From Bigelowiella natans CCMP2755 (taxonomy: Eukaryota; Cercozoa; Chlorarachniophyceae): a stretch of 64,000 nucleotides of DNA. Each line of letters opens with the position of its first letter. The first letter of the stretch is position 1. The notes beneath the pieces are model-generated. The model saw only the letters and a program-made list of their open reading frames with translations. It did not search any database and was not told the origin of the DNA. The stretch spans positions 7,501 to 71,500 of the forward strand of contig ADNK01002829.1 in NCBI GenBank assembly GCA_000320545.1, read 5' to 3'. The position numbers were made by a program, and so were the translations under genes. Shown here in pieces: positions 48,580 through 60,963 of the stretch.

Positions 48580-49004
48580 CCTTGCCCCATTCTCTAATGC
48601 ATTACACCTCTTGTGTGAACGTTAACCCACTCCTCTTCTGTCCGCAAACACTCACCGTTGGCGAAGCTCTTCCTGTTCCTTGCGGCTGAGAGATTCATTC
48701 CTTTGTTCCTCCGCTTTTTTTTGCACTTGAGCTTTGTGCTCGGCTAGAGTCTTGATTTTCTTGCCGGTCTTCTCGATCATAGCTTTTACCTGGTAGTACC
48801 GAAAGGACGATCATTTCGTATTACTCTTAAAGGAATATATCTTCCAACCTCCTCCGTTAGCTTTTCACGCTCACTCTTTGGTCGCGGAGGAGAGTCAACA
48901 TCGTCCTTCTGGATCTACGCAACAACGTGGTTTGAAAGTCAATTTGTAACAGCATCACAACAACTCACATATACCTCATCGAGTATGCTTCCAGTTGCTT
49001 CCAT
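47604..49004 (-). CDS. STEEP1 (CXorf56/UPF0428)-like protein with an in-frame TAA
   Basis: Eight exons fit in phase: 49004-48975, 48914-48849, 48789-48656, 48468-48387, 48325-48236, 48098-47940, 47847-47757, 47686-47604, about 245 codons. The middle matches the STEEP1 family: CYCKHCGQYSMILDVLL, NKLPIRKSDKSR, KAGGIERQYRFFCKQ and CGLLLCYRSVPENQVGSYTF. In animals this family aids ER exit of STING, but the broad eukaryotic role is less clear. The first 100 residues form a charged coiled coil, whereas animal proteins carry theirs at the C-terminus. Exon 48098-47940 contains one TAA in the frame that continues open on both sides. A 36-nt phase-0 intron (GTCATT to AATAAG) would remove it. Otherwise the gene is disrupted or the base is wrong. 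Confidence 0.7.
48545..48577. repeat. (TG)n microsatellite in a STEEP1-like intron
   Basis: A TG run between exons 3 and 4 of the STEEP1-like gene. An (ATG)n run at about 49122-49157 lies upstream of the same gene. Confidence 0.92.
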
Positions 49005-49123
49005 TGCTCAGATTTTACAATGCAGCTCTCTATTCTCGTTCGTTGACTGGAGTAAGAGCAAGGGGTTAGTTATCCTGACGCAACTTGTGTTCGTCGTCCT
49101 CCGTTGTCTTGTGAGTGCCCTTC

Positions 49124-49157
<34 letters not shown>

Positions 49158-49228
49158 TTTGATGTGCAATCTAGACAAGAAATATACCCGGATATATCCT
49201 ATACTATTATTTGAATTGTCTTTCCAAA

Positions 49229-49720
49229 ATGTTTAGCTGTTGTTTTAACCTTCAATTGCACTGTATGGTTGATTTAAAGAACATCAAGGGGCACGAATAC
49301 TTCACACAGAAAAACTTCCAAGATTGTGAATTCAAAGTCGATACCTACTACGAGCCTAGTTGGCGCAACCTGGAAAGCATAGATTCACTGTTCATATCTG
49401 GGAAAATTTTGTATCTCATTCAAATAACATTTTCCCTAAGACATCCTGTTAAAACTGCTGGAATCGGGGCAGTGTGGAAGGCGGCCAAAGAGAGATATTC
49501 GGATTTGGAAGGGTACGTTCTCATTTTTGTTCTCCCAGAGGGAAGTTCGCGTGGAGGCAAAGACTACGTCAAAGATTTTGCCTACCAATCCTATGTAAAA
49601 TCCAATGGGAAAGTTGTAGAACATGGAAAAGTTGATGGTTTTCCCCAGCTGAAATCGGAGCTCGGCCAGTACCCATTTGTCCTTCCAGGTGTTCTGGAAC
49701 TAGAGGAAAAGGAGACTTAA
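49229..49720 (+). CDS. Crinkler/RHS-like C-terminal fragment
   Basis: An ATG-started frame of 163 codons. It contains LYLIQITFSLRHPVKTAGI, AVWKAAKERYSDLEGY and LIFVLPEGSS, the pattern seen near the C-terminus of crinkler and retrotransposon-hot-spot (RHS) family proteins, where an L-Q-x-T-S-x-HPVK segment is followed by a hydrophobic strand ending in VP. Full family members are several hundred residues with an N-terminal domain and usually an NTPase, and neither is found upstream. I therefore read it as a truncated copy. It lies at the edge of a TpA-poor island with repeats, which fits the habit of such genes to sit in dynamic regions. Its frame is intact to TAA. Confidence 0.5.
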   Translation: MFSCCFNLQLHCMVDLKNIKGHEYFTQKNFQDCEFKVDTYYEPSWRNLESIDSLFISGKILYLIQITFSLRHPVKTAGIGAVWKAAKERYSDLEGYVLIFVLPEGSSRGGKDYVKDFAYQSYVKSNGKVVEHGKVDGFPQLKSELGQYPFVLPGVLELEEKET

Positions 49721-51727
49721 TTCCATGATGCACGAGAAATTCTGCTGTGTGGGTGATGACGCAATGCTTTGCTGCAGATTTTTGCTGTGTTGTTTTCAAC
49801 AAAGATGTGACAGATTGTTTTCACAAAACACATGGGATGTGCCTGTGATTTTGCCATGTCATTCTAGCAATTCACTTCAGCAGCAGGTCGTCAGCAGGCA
49901 AAGCTTTCATGTTGCGCATTTTCGCACATTTTGCTACTGATTGCTGATGGAAAATCAAACGTGGGGCACTTGACATGTCATGCTCGTGCGATTTTGCGAT
50001 GTCATTCTAGCAATTCAGTTCAGCAGTGGGTCGTCAGTGGGTGAATTTCTGAAATGAAAGTTTTGTGTCGTTCCCCCACTGACGGCAGATGGGAAATGAA
50101 ATGTGAGGCATGGTGTGGTGGTCTGCTGCGCAAACATCGTGAAGTGTTTTGGGAACACGATCATCATCAAATTCAATTCAATTCATGCAATTCAATTCAC
50201 ACAAACAGCGCCCCTCGACCTCAGCACACGCAGGTTGCACCGGCAAGTGTCTCGTTCTCGATGTGCGTGCTCCCTGCACGTGCCTTTTTGCATTGACGGT
50301 GTCTCAGCGCTGCAGTTCGTCGTGCACAGCTCACCATGGCAACTCGCACACAGCTCGTGCTGCAGGCCTGTCAGCCTCGTCTTTCGTCCGCCGGGTCGTC
50401 GCAGCCTGTCCAGCTGTGGCCGTCGCGCTTGGCGCAAAACTTCCAACCCTTGGCCCGGCTAGCCGGTTCAGGTTCAGGCGAAACACTTGAGACTTGTCCC
50501 AAAGCAGAGATTGCGCAGCTGTCATTTCCCTTCCCAATCCAGGTGTGATGATGAACAAGACACGTGCAAGTGCCATTGCCGTGTCTGGGTGTCCTGGTGT
50601 GTGTTGTGCACGCGTGTGCACGTGTGTCAATCTGGCAATGTCCATGGCTCCGTGCAAGCTGTGTGTCGTGCGTGCAGTGCCAGTGCAATGCGCACGACCT
50701 TGCTAGCTTGGGATGCATCTGGGATCGGTGACGCGCTGCTGGGTGCACACCATGCCCCACACTTCATTTGCCCACCATCGACAGCAGTGCCTGAGTGGCA
50801 AAAATTCAGAAAATGCGCACCGTGAAGCATTTGCCCATTGACGACCCACTGCTGAACTGAATTGCTAGAATGACATGGCAAAAATCATGGGCACAGCACG
50901 TGTTTTTCATCAAAATGATCAGCCATGACTGTTGGCTAGTTAGGTGCACATCGCGACTCAAAGAGAGGCAAAAGAGAAAGAATCCTGGTGCAGAAACGAC
51001 AAAATTGTGGGCAGCTAGGCGGAGAGCTGTCAACGCGATGTCATTTCAACAACAAGCAAGATCATTTTGTTGAAAGACGTGTGCTGTGCCCATGATTTTG
51101 CCATGCCATTCGCTAGCAATTCAGTTGCAGCAGCAGGTCTAGAGGTCGTCAGTGGGCAAATGCTTCACGTTGCACATTTTCGCAATTTTTGCCACTGCCG
51201 ATGGTAGACAAGCTAGCAAGCTAGGGAAATCCATGGAAATGAAATGTGGGGCATGGTTTGCACCCAGTGGTGTAGCGCGCGATCCTAGGTGCATCGCTAG
51301 CTAAGTCGTCTGCATTGCACCAGCACAACAACAGACACGTGCAGTGATGCCATGTGCATGTTCATCATCAGCACTGCGCACGCACGACCACATGCAGCTC
51401 TGCTAGTCTGGAGCAAGACAGACACACACACGTGTGCACAACACACACGACTGAACGATGTGACATGCCAGCATGCACGATGACGTGCGCAATCATTAAT
51501 CGTTGTCGCAGTGTGCAATCAGTCGCTCGCGCAAGCCTGTGGCTGTGAACGTGCATGTGACCTTCAGTTTTTTTCTCTTGTGTCTGTAGGATCAACATCT
51601 AGACAACGCTAACGAGATTACAAAACAATTCTCATGATGTAATTCCGCCACTGGAGAACTCCAAGGGCTGCGAAAAAAAGAAGGAAACGTCAAATCCATA
51701 ACATAATTCGAAAACTCACTTATACTG
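49721..51727. other. TpA-poor island with dispersed and inverted repeats
   Basis: No gene is seen. From 49741 to about 51300 nearly all TpA lie in CTAG. I count about 14 in CTAG against four outside it, and 50041-50458 has none. A repeat family with the core GCCATGTCATTCTAGCAATT occurs at about 49850, 49990, inverted at 50850-50885, and at 51100. Confidence 0.7.
50700..51300. mobile_element. Foldback (long inverted repeat) element
   Basis: The left arm, about 50700-50928, and the right arm, about 51047-51300, are inverted copies of roughly 230 bp around a spacer of about 120 bp. Matching landmarks are GGGGCATGG, GGCAAATGCTTCACG, AGCAATTCAG, GTGCTGTGCCCATGATTTT and ATCATTTTG. No transposase is present. 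Partial direct copies lie at 49800-50130. It could be a non-autonomous foldback or MITE-type element, or a simple inverted duplication. Confidence 0.65.
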
Positions 51728-52822
51728 TTATACCATTCTCAAACGTGGCACTGGGCTCAATTCCCACGTGGATGGCAACAACCCCATGTAACTGGAAAAC
51801 AACATTCATCCAGCCAAAACTTCAATGATGAGCGATGTGGACAGTGGTCAGTAGATAGGACGATCTTATTTCTTGCTGATTGAACATCCATCTAAAACGA
51901 TACCACCTCAGTTTCCAGCACACGAGTGCAAATCCGCCAAGATTGAGGGCAATGTATATCAATTTCGGCATCACAAGATCCACACCCCGGTCTTCGTATC
52001 GCTCGAAAACTATTGTAACAACGTTCCAATTCAGGTTCGCAAGGGCAATGGTCGACCGGCGTGTTATCATCAGAGATAACAACACCGAATTAATCACATT
52101 TCGGGGCTTATTTTCACCATGACTATCACTATATTTCCGCAAAGGAAGTCACCGCCATAGCCTACTATTACTTATTTGAGGTTGTTAATAATTGTTGTTT
52201 CAATACCCTTTCCAGTTTCCAACAATCCACGGATTGGTGTCCACATGGCCATACCAAGCATCATGATGCTAAAGATCTAAAGAACGCCATGAAGGACCAC
52301 GACAACAGCAAAATAACCCTATATTTTTACCTCTTCACCAAAGATTAAAAAAATGCTGTGTTCTATCTTAATTTTACGGTAACAATTGTGGCAGGTTTAA
52401 GGGGCGATGATTCCTTGGAATTGGTTCTTCAAAACTTAAGACCTCTTTTTTTGTAAGTTTTTGGATAAAAAATCACGATATTACAAATACTACCTGAAGG
52501 GTGTTACCAGACATAAACATCATTACGCCCGTCATTAAAATTTGTTTCATTGGGGAAGAAGCTGTTGCCATTGCACTCTAATTACAAAGTTGTTGAATAA
52601 GCCGCCTTCTTTAAAGAAGATCAAAATATTAGTTAATGCATGAAAATATTTTAATGGAGGAGATAATAAAAGGCAATATTTTTTCATTATGAATATCCAT
52701 TCAGATTAGTTGACTCCGAACTCGTTTGATTTTCTCATCCATGTGGATCCTTCGCACGTTAGAGTCATCCTAGATGAATACATATTACATCCACAAAGCC
52801 CCCCCCCCCCCGGGTGGCGACG

Positions 52823-52912
<90 letters not shown>

Positions 52913-53252
52913 AAAGAGAGAGTTTATGTGCGCTGTTGCGTATGTGTCGATGAGACTAAGCATAGAACATAGACCACTCTGGTTCAAAATGTAAAATATG
53001 AGTTTGCTCACTAAAATGTGTGGATTTTTTTCAAGCATATATTTGTATGTATCCAAATTCATGTTTTGCTGTCACTAAAAGTTGCTGACTCACCCCTGTG
53101 TTTCTAAAATCTCCGGCAAAGTAGCCCACCGGAGGTGAAACTTTATTTGTGCTCACAGTGTTACTTGATTCTTCCTCTAAAGCATAATTTCGTGTGAATT
53201 TCAATCTTGTTGCCGCTTTTGATTCATTGGAGTGACTTGCTCTGTTCTTCAT
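51728..53252 (-). CDS. EMC4: ER membrane protein complex subunit 4
   Basis: Five exons join in phase to 159 residues: 53252-53094, 52577-52494, 52276-52207, 52009-51907, 51791-51728. EMC inserts and folds tail-anchored and multipass proteins in the ER membrane. Family text is clear: SSPMKQILMTGVMMFMSGNT, then IFSIMMLGMAMWTPIRGLL (first membrane segment region), then LVMPKLIYIALNLGGFALV (second), and YMGLLPSTWEL near the C-terminus, matching the MGLLPT region of animal and fungal EMC4. Length is slightly short of the human 183 residues. The start is the ATG at 53252, though the frame is open to an acceptor-like CAG just upstream, so a further 5' exon is possible. It diverges from HSP70. Confidence 0.9.
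52801..52908. repeat. Compound C-tract, (CA)n and (GA)n microsatellite
   Basis: It lies in the first intron of EMC4. Read on the minus strand it is (TC)n, then (TG)n, then poly-G. Confidence 0.95.
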
Positions 53253-54011
53253 ATTTGAATACTTCTCCTGCGCTGTGCAAAAGCTGGTTGCTGGATACAC
53301 GCGCTAGGAGGTAGATGCAGACGTACACTGCAAATATATTTTCCGAAGTGACGACTCCTATACAATTATGTCGCTAAATAGAATTAGAATGTTTTTGATC
53401 ATTGATAAAAAACATTTAGAATACAGGGACAAAATGACTAAGATTTCACAGCATACTAGTCGTACATTGTAAAAGGAAATCCTTGTAATTTTTTAATTTT
53501 GAAACTTAATATGTCGGCTCTGGAAATAATCGTGGACAGTTCTGGAAGTGGATCAATTTTAGGTGAAATGACCAATATTAGGATTTGTTGGGATTCTCGA
53601 AGCATTCGGGAGCGTTCTCTTCGGATTGCGAAAAGACTCGGACGCCGTACGTCAAATCGCAGAAAATCGAATTTCGAAGCAAATAACAGAAATCATGGAC
53701 AATATTACATTGTTTTTTTGGATTATTCATTAATCTCCGGTATTTTCAGTACATGCGTGAACTTGATTTCTGCCGCGTCACATCGTTGGCTTTTGACTAC
53801 GCCTACGGCATTCTTGAATGTATGCTATATTTTTTAAAAACAGAGTATTGAAATGTTTTTTACAAATTATTAAGGGGATTTTGTGACTATTCGGGATATT
53901 GTTGAACATTGAATCGCAAGATTAGACCTGATTCTACGGCAATCCTGCCACACAAGAAAACAACTCCGTGCCGCTCCCATTCACAAACACAATCCAAAAC
54001 TAGCGGACATC
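53253..54011. promoter_or_regulatory. Divergent region upstream of HSP70 with heat-shock-type elements
   Basis: This region separates EMC4 and HSP70. Several inverted nGAAn pentamers occur: TTCTGGAA at 53540-53547; TTC, GAA, TTC, GAG and TTC at 53594-53617; and TTCTTGAA at about 53812. Such arrays bind heat-shock factor in eukaryotes. One 110-codon ATG frame (53511-53840) overlaps them, and I do not favour it as a gene. Confidence 0.45.
53594..53617 (+). promoter_or_regulatory. Candidate heat-shock element array
   Basis: Triplets TTC 53594, GAA 53599, TTC 53605, GAG 53610 and TTC 53615 alternate in orientation. Spacing is two bases except between GAA and the second TTC, where it is three. 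It lies about 400 bp before the HSP70 start codon. Confidence 0.45.
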
Positions 54012-56061
54012 ATGTCTTCGAAACCCGCTGACCCAAAAACGTGAGTTTGTAATTTACATTCAACTTGAATAGATGATAAGAGACGACCCGCCTCTGACAC
54101 GTTATTTTTCTGAACATCTGTGATAATTTAGTGCCATCGGTATCGACCTTGGAACCACTTACTCCTGTGTTGGGGTGTGGAAGAACAATGGCGTTGACAT
54201 CATCGCGAACGACCAAGGTAGCCGTACGACTCCTTCCTACGTCGGATTTACCGACGAGGAGCGCCTCATTGGAGAAGGTGCAAAGAATCAAGCTGTTAGG
54301 AACCCTACGAACACAGTCTTCGATGCGAAGCGTCTCATCGGACGTAAGTTCACAGATGCAACGGTGCAAAGCGATATGAAACTTTGGCCGTTCAAGGTTG
54401 TTGCAGGTGATGGCGGAAAATGCCTCATCGAAGTCGAATACAAGGCTGAGAAGAAGCAGTTCACTGCTGAGCAGATCTCCTCCATGGTGCTCACCAAGAT
54501 GAAGCAAACTGCCGAAGATTACCTCGGAAAGACTATTTCTAAGGCTGTGGTTACTGTCCCTGCGTATTTTAACGACGCACAAAGGCAAGCAACGAAAGAT
54601 GCTGGAACTATCGCAGGTCTTGAGGTCCTCCGTATCATTAACGAGCCTACTGCGGCCGCCATTGCTTACGGTTTAGACAAGAAAAAAGCTTCTCAAGGCG
54701 AGAAAAATGTTCTCATTTTCGATCTTGGTGGAGGAACCTTTGATGTGTCCTTACTGACTATCGAAGATGGTATTTTCGAGGTCAAAGCAACAGCAGGAGA
54801 CACGCACCTTGGTGGTGAGGACTTCGATCATCGTATGGTCCAACACTTCATCAAAGAATTCAAGCGCAAAAATCGTGGTGCTGATCCAACATCGAGTATG
54901 AAGGCCATCCGTCGTCTCCGAACTGCGTGCGAGCGTGCAAAGAAGACTCTCTCATCGTCCACACGTGCAACACTTGAGATCGATTCTTTCTACGATGGAA
55001 TCGACTTTCATTCATCCTTGACAAGGGCTCGATTCAATGATCTTTGCGAAGATTACTTCCAGAACACTCTTATCCCTGTCGATAAGGTTCTTCGGGATGC
55101 TAAGATGTCCAAAAGCCAGGTCCATGACGTTGTCTTGGTAGGAGGATCGACCCGTATTCCTAGAATCCAAGAACTGATCGAAAAATACTTCAATGGAAGG
55201 AAGCCTTGCAGATCTATTAACCCTGATGAGGCAGTGGCACACGGAGCAGCCGTACAAGCAGCGATTCTCACTGGAAATACTAACGAGGATACAGAGAGTA
55301 TGTTGCTTATTGACGTAACTCCGCTTTCGCTCGGTATCGAAACTGCTGGAGGAGTTATGACCAAACTGATCCCCCGTAACTCTACCATCCCTTGCAAGAA
55401 GAACCAGGTCTTCTCCACATACGCAGACAACCAGCCTGGTGTTCTCATTCAAGTTTTCGAGGGTGAGCGCGCCAAGACAGCAGATAACAACCTTCTAGGT
55501 AAGTTCGAGCTGAGTGGTATTCCTCCAGCTCCTCGCGGAATCCCACAGATCAACGTCACCTTCGATCTCGACGCGAACAGCATTTTAAATGTGAAAGCTG
55601 AGGATAAATCAACTAACAAATCTTCTAAGATCACCATCACAAACGACAAGGGCCGTCTGTCTCAGGAGGAAATTGAAAAGATGATTAGCGACGCAGAGAA
55701 GTTCAAGGAGGAAGATGAAAAACATGCTAAAAAGGTTGCTGCAAAGAATGGTCTCGAGCAGATGGCATACGGTATTAAAAATACCCTGAGTGATTCGAAA
55801 ATGGAGGGAAAGATCAGTGCGGAAGATAAATCTAAGGTAGAAAAGGCTGTGAAAGAGACTCTTGAGTGGGTAGAAACCAATGAGAGCGCAGAAATAGATG
55901 AACTTGAGCACAAGAAGAAAGAACTTGAACAGGTTTGGAACCCGATCATGCAAAAAGTGTACCAGGCGGGTGGAGCTCCTGGAGCAGGCGGTCCTCCAGG
56001 TGCTGGAGGCGCAGCCCCTAAACCGGAAGAGAACATGGATGACCTCGACACCCTCGATTAA
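54012..56061 (+). CDS. HSP70: Cytosolic-type HSP70 chaperone lacking a terminal EEVD
   Basis: Two exons, 54012-54040 and 54132-56061, joined in phase 2 (GTGAGT to TTTAG), give 652 residues. It is an ATP-driven chaperone binding exposed hydrophobic peptides. Motifs: [14 protein letters not shown] at the start, [31 protein letters not shown] and [10 protein letters not shown]. The substrate domain and a lid follow, then a glycine-rich tail with [14 protein letters not shown]. Sequence is of the cytosolic class, with no signal peptide and no ER retention motif. The protein ends [11 protein letters not shown] rather than the EEVD that cytosolic members use to bind TPR co-chaperones such as HOP and CHIP. 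The only intron is a small one after codon 10. Heat-shock-type elements lie upstream. Confidence 0.97.
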
Positions 56062-56729
56062 TTTATCTGTCTAATCGTAAAAGCACGAGCTGTTGTCATC
56101 TTCATGCAGATGTACTTTAAATCAAAATGTAAATGTTCATAAACGGTGAAAGCAACAAACCATTCTTACTCCACAGCGCATGAAATTGTATTTTCAAACT
56201 GCGCTCAAATTTTCACGGCAATCAGAACGCTGGTTCAACTCGGCACATTGTGTCATTGGTTAGCACACCTGCTAGACTAGTAGATGCTAACTGCTCGTAC
56301 AGTCTCATTCGTGGCAGCTGGTCACACGTGCTACAGCATGCTAGCATGTCTAGAACATCGATCATCATGCATTTTGAATGTCGATGCAGGCTAGCACATG
56401 TCAGCAATCATTGCATGATCAATCCCAAAAGATGAGACACCACATCGAGAGAACGCCGCCAGACGAACGTGGCCGCGCTAGCGCGACCATCATTCACCGC
56501 ACATGGTCAGATGGATCCAGCATCATCCTCACATGTCGAGATGTCAAATGAGCTGCTAGTTCTAGAGTTGCACAAGCATTGCACGTACAGACAAGGTGCA
56601 CATCACTAGATCGCATCACTCATCAGCGGTTGTTTTCCAACATCGATATTATACGATCTAGACATGTGCATGGCTTTGCGATTAACACTTTTCTTTGTGG
56701 TGCACGATTGACCATGCATACCATTTCAA
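56062..56729. other. Convergent spacer between HSP70 and the lipase-like gene
   Basis: I see no gene. Around 56220-56700 there are many CTAG, TGCATG and CACATG words like the TpA-poor islands, but other TpA occur, so depletion is partial. Confidence 0.5.
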
Positions 56730-57277
56730 CTAGATTAATTTCTCCTCACACTTTCTCTGCTGAGAACCACTATCGTTAAGACGACTACTATCTCTGGCCT
56801 CGACAGCAGCAACAACCCATTCCACTGCAAGAAGTTGCGCCTCGTTTGCTTCAGGGAGGAATGCTCCCATACTCCAGAAACCATGCGGCTACGTAAAGTC
56901 GTACAGCAGGGATGAGGGTATGCATTTATATTCCGAAATTATTCGAAAATAAGAACAATGAATGTAAGATGTTATGGTCTATCATGTTTCATACTCATTT
57001 GCATCGGATAACACGAACGAAAAATGAGAATAATCCGACTACCACAGTGTCACTTATCCATCCAAATTTCGTTATTATACTACAACGACAGTGATGGCAT
57101 TTTATTATAAAGAAGTACCAAAGTTCTGAAAATCTTAAAGTTCCCTGGAACACCATTTCTTCGGAGACGAACATGAAAATCCACCTGAAATAATAAATAA
57201 CAACACCAATTAACAAATGATGGTAGTATTAGTCCTACCTACAACTAATAGTGCTAAAAACTGTGAGTAATATTCAA

Positions 57278-57311
<34 letters not shown>

Positions 57312-58598
57312 CAGTTGTTATCGGCTGCTGTATACCATCTACTACTGCACACAAAATAAATCGCAAACAATGATGATATATGGCAACGCAATGTATAGTA
57401 CACCCCCTACTGCAAATAACAAATCTAAGACGCACAACAGACAACGTGGCCTACTACTACCGCATCATCCAAGAGAATGTCCATTCCACCTGTCATAATT
57501 GACGTTGGAGGGAATCGACTCAGAACCTGAAAGACAACATGATGTGTAAATTATCATGATTGTGATGATGGTGATATGAAGATTATCCAAAAACGACGAA
57601 AGGACAGGAAACAAAACTTATTTGTTCGAGATGGATGATTATTCAACATGATTGTTTTGGTAAAGCCGTGCTCTACGATGACGAACAAAAAGAGGGGGGG
57701 GAATATTTCAAATTATCACTCGAATATGCCCAAAACACGCTGGTATATGACAGGTTCTACTTATTAACTGTTCCTTCCCCCCTCTCTCAGTTGATGATGA
57801 TGATAATGATGATGGGAACATATCCTACTACTCTCTTCTTTTTACCGCGTCAGATGTAAATATGGGCGAGACTTGTGGATTGAGCAATAAATCAGGATCT
57901 TCTTTGTGATACGCTTTCGCTAGATTTCCTGCGGCTACTGGTAAAACCTATTACATTATGTTATTATGTATGTATGTATGTATGGATGGATGGATCATGA
58001 CAATAGATGATAAGATAATGCTCTCTTCTTCTTCTTCTTCTTCTTCTTCTTCTTCTTCTGTCCTTACAATTATAATATAATGATGATGGTAATAATAATA
58101 CCGGGTCACACATGTGGAGAGCTCTCGAGGGACTAGGAGATGGTCCGAGATTAAGTGCAGGATATCCCAAAATAATTTCATCCGGAAGTGTAGCTTTGAC
58201 AGGAGGCTGTGATTTTGCTCCTCCAGCAATAAGACGATGTGAGTGAGAGGCCCCACCTGTGTCTATTTTTAGGTCTGGGTAGTGCGCCCCAACATACCGC
58301 ACACAAAGAGCGGCTATCAAATTTGCACCTGCCGACTGGTTAGAGTAGTATATGTTACATAGCATCATACATGATAAGTTATAAGAAACGTTAATATCAT
58401 TATCCATGTGATTATTCTTCATAGCTGTATATATGCATGCATCATTGATCCTGAGAATTAAAAACCATTTTATAGCAAATAGAAGACAGCTTATTCGAGT
58501 GGACAATAAAGGCACCAACAACGACAACAATAACAACAACGATGATAATGATGATAATGATGATGATGATCACGATAATAATGATGATGCTAGGACGG

Positions 58599-58641
<43 letters not shown>

Positions 58642-59517
58642 AACTTACTTCTCCAGCTACGATAACTCGAGAGGGAATAAAGCCAAGGCCTGAGTAGTAG
58701 TATACGATGAATGAATATACGACGGAGGAGAAAACTGAACCCTAACACTAGTAAGTAGTAGTTGGTGCTTATGCTCATTTATGCATCCTGACAGATAAAT
58801 ATGATGTACTACAACTACTACTACCACCTACTACCTACTACGACACCTAATAATTACAGCTGGTGCTAGTCCATTTGGGTTATGATGATGATGTTGTCGT
58901 GATGTTAATGGTAAAAAAAATCAAATAAGAGATGAGGAGTCCTCGCAACAGGGGCTATTACCTCCAGCTCGTACCCATTCGTAGGTGATACATATTTCAT
59001 CAAGAGCACAAGGAAATGGCTTTTCAGGAGCAACCTGTTGTAATCGTCGCCGAAATGTTGTGAGATGTTAGAAGTATTTGTATCTCATTATCATCATCAT
59101 AATCATCATCATCATCTTCTTCTTCTTCCTCCACCTATGCTTCTCCATGTTGTTGTGGTAGTAGTAGTAGTAGCAGCAGCAGCAGCACTATTACCGAATA
59201 TTCTGAAATGATAATGGGAACATTTGGCAGGGCCTCTCCAATTTGCGAGATAAACGGGATGTCCATTGTTAGCAAGTTGCTACAAAATCCACTAAACAAA
59301 AAATAAAGAACAATCATAAGTAATAACCCACAGTATGGAAGATCTATTTGAGGAGGAAGGGGAGGAGGAGGAGGAGGAGGAGGCACACACGTATTGAAAT
59401 GAGTATGTGCATCACGTGTAGGAGGTAGCTCTATATAATCGTGCATTATTTTTCATGATATTCATCATCATCACTACCATCCCAATATACTAATATTATT
59501 ATTACATACGTTCCGTT

Positions 59518-59549
<32 letters not shown>

Positions 59550-59737
59550 CCTACCCGCCATACACGTAGACGATGACAGGGCCACCTCTTGTAATGGGTG
59601 GAGAGACAACGACAGGGTTAGTGGGGGACTGGCTAGTAGTCCTGATCATGTTTGTTCTTCCTCCACCGGATGGTGCAGTAGACGATGATGATGATGATGA
59701 TGACGATGATGATGGTGATGATGATGACGATGGTGCT

Positions 59738-59768
<31 letters not shown>

Positions 59769-60271
59769 ATGATCCAGCAGCAGCACCAGGAAAAGTAGCA
59801 TTAGTATTAACCAGCTTATCCTTTTCTCCCATAACACCATCTACTACATTATCATCAATACAACTACAACTACTACTACTGCGAGATTTTAGATCCAAAT
59901 AGTCCGCCCCCCTGTTGCAGCAGGAGGAGTGCCTTATTCTTCCCATCACCATCCCTCCCCTCGAAGATCCTCCTCCTCCTCCTGTAATCGTTTCCCTTGC
60001 TGCTACTATGTAATCGATTATCCGTGTAAACGTGTGCTCAAAAGGGATTCGTCCTACAGGCATCACACTGCTCCTGAGGGATGATGATGATGATGATGAT
60101 GATGATGAGGCTACTGCTACTTTTGGAGCGGCACCACTTCTTTGGAAAATATACGTGTCGTATGGTAAACCCGGTATGTGGATTTTGACACGAGTCTTGA
60201 ACATGTACATGTGAGAAACGATTTGTGCGTATCTTGTCACCGAATTATTCCCTAACAACAGTACATAGAAA

Positions 60272-60320
<49 letters not shown>

Positions 60321-60498
60321 CTTTGTTATTACCATACTATCATTATTGTTGCTATATTCTTACTGTTAATCCTGTAACCATGGTTATAAACCATGTCATT
60401 ATTTAATGTCAGATATTCAGCAGCAGCATAAGCACCATTGTAGTAGTAGTAGTTGCAGTAGTAGTAGTAGTAGTGGTAGTAGTAGTAGTTGCGCTCTT

Positions 60499-60538
<40 letters not shown>

Positions 60539-60552
60539 TTTGTTCTGTTGAG

Positions 60553-60590
<38 letters not shown>

Positions 60591-60762
60591 AGCAGCAGCA
60601 GCAAGTAGTATCTTATGTTAACTAACCTAACCAAGTGAGAAACCTAAACAACTCTGGTCTCATGTGCTGTCGCACACCCGCAGCATATGACGAGGCACGT
60701 TTTGGATGCAATAGAAAGTATCTGATGATGACGATGATGAGGTTGATAAGATTGTTGACTAT

Positions 60763-60801
<39 letters not shown>

Positions 60802-60931
60802 GGTGATGGTGGTGGTGGTACTTACGGTCCGCTTATCTGCATAATGAGGAGAGCGAGCCATTGACGTCCTCCCGCCACCTTAAATGCCACACCCGTGCTG
60901 CTATAGAGCACATCTAAAGCCTGTGCATTAT

Positions 60932-60963
<32 letters not shown>

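Noticed and set aside
53511..53840. 110-codon ORF upstream of HSP70
   Set aside because: It overlaps heat-shock-type elements, matches no family and has no clear start context. More likely promoter.
57635..57859. ATG ORF on the plus strand
   Set aside because: It lies in an intron of the lipase-like gene and runs into a repeat. No domain.
59573..59902. Plus-strand ORF rich in aspartate
   Set aside because: It is antisense to the serine-rich part of the lipase-like exon 60251-59555, which carries the in-phase family motifs.
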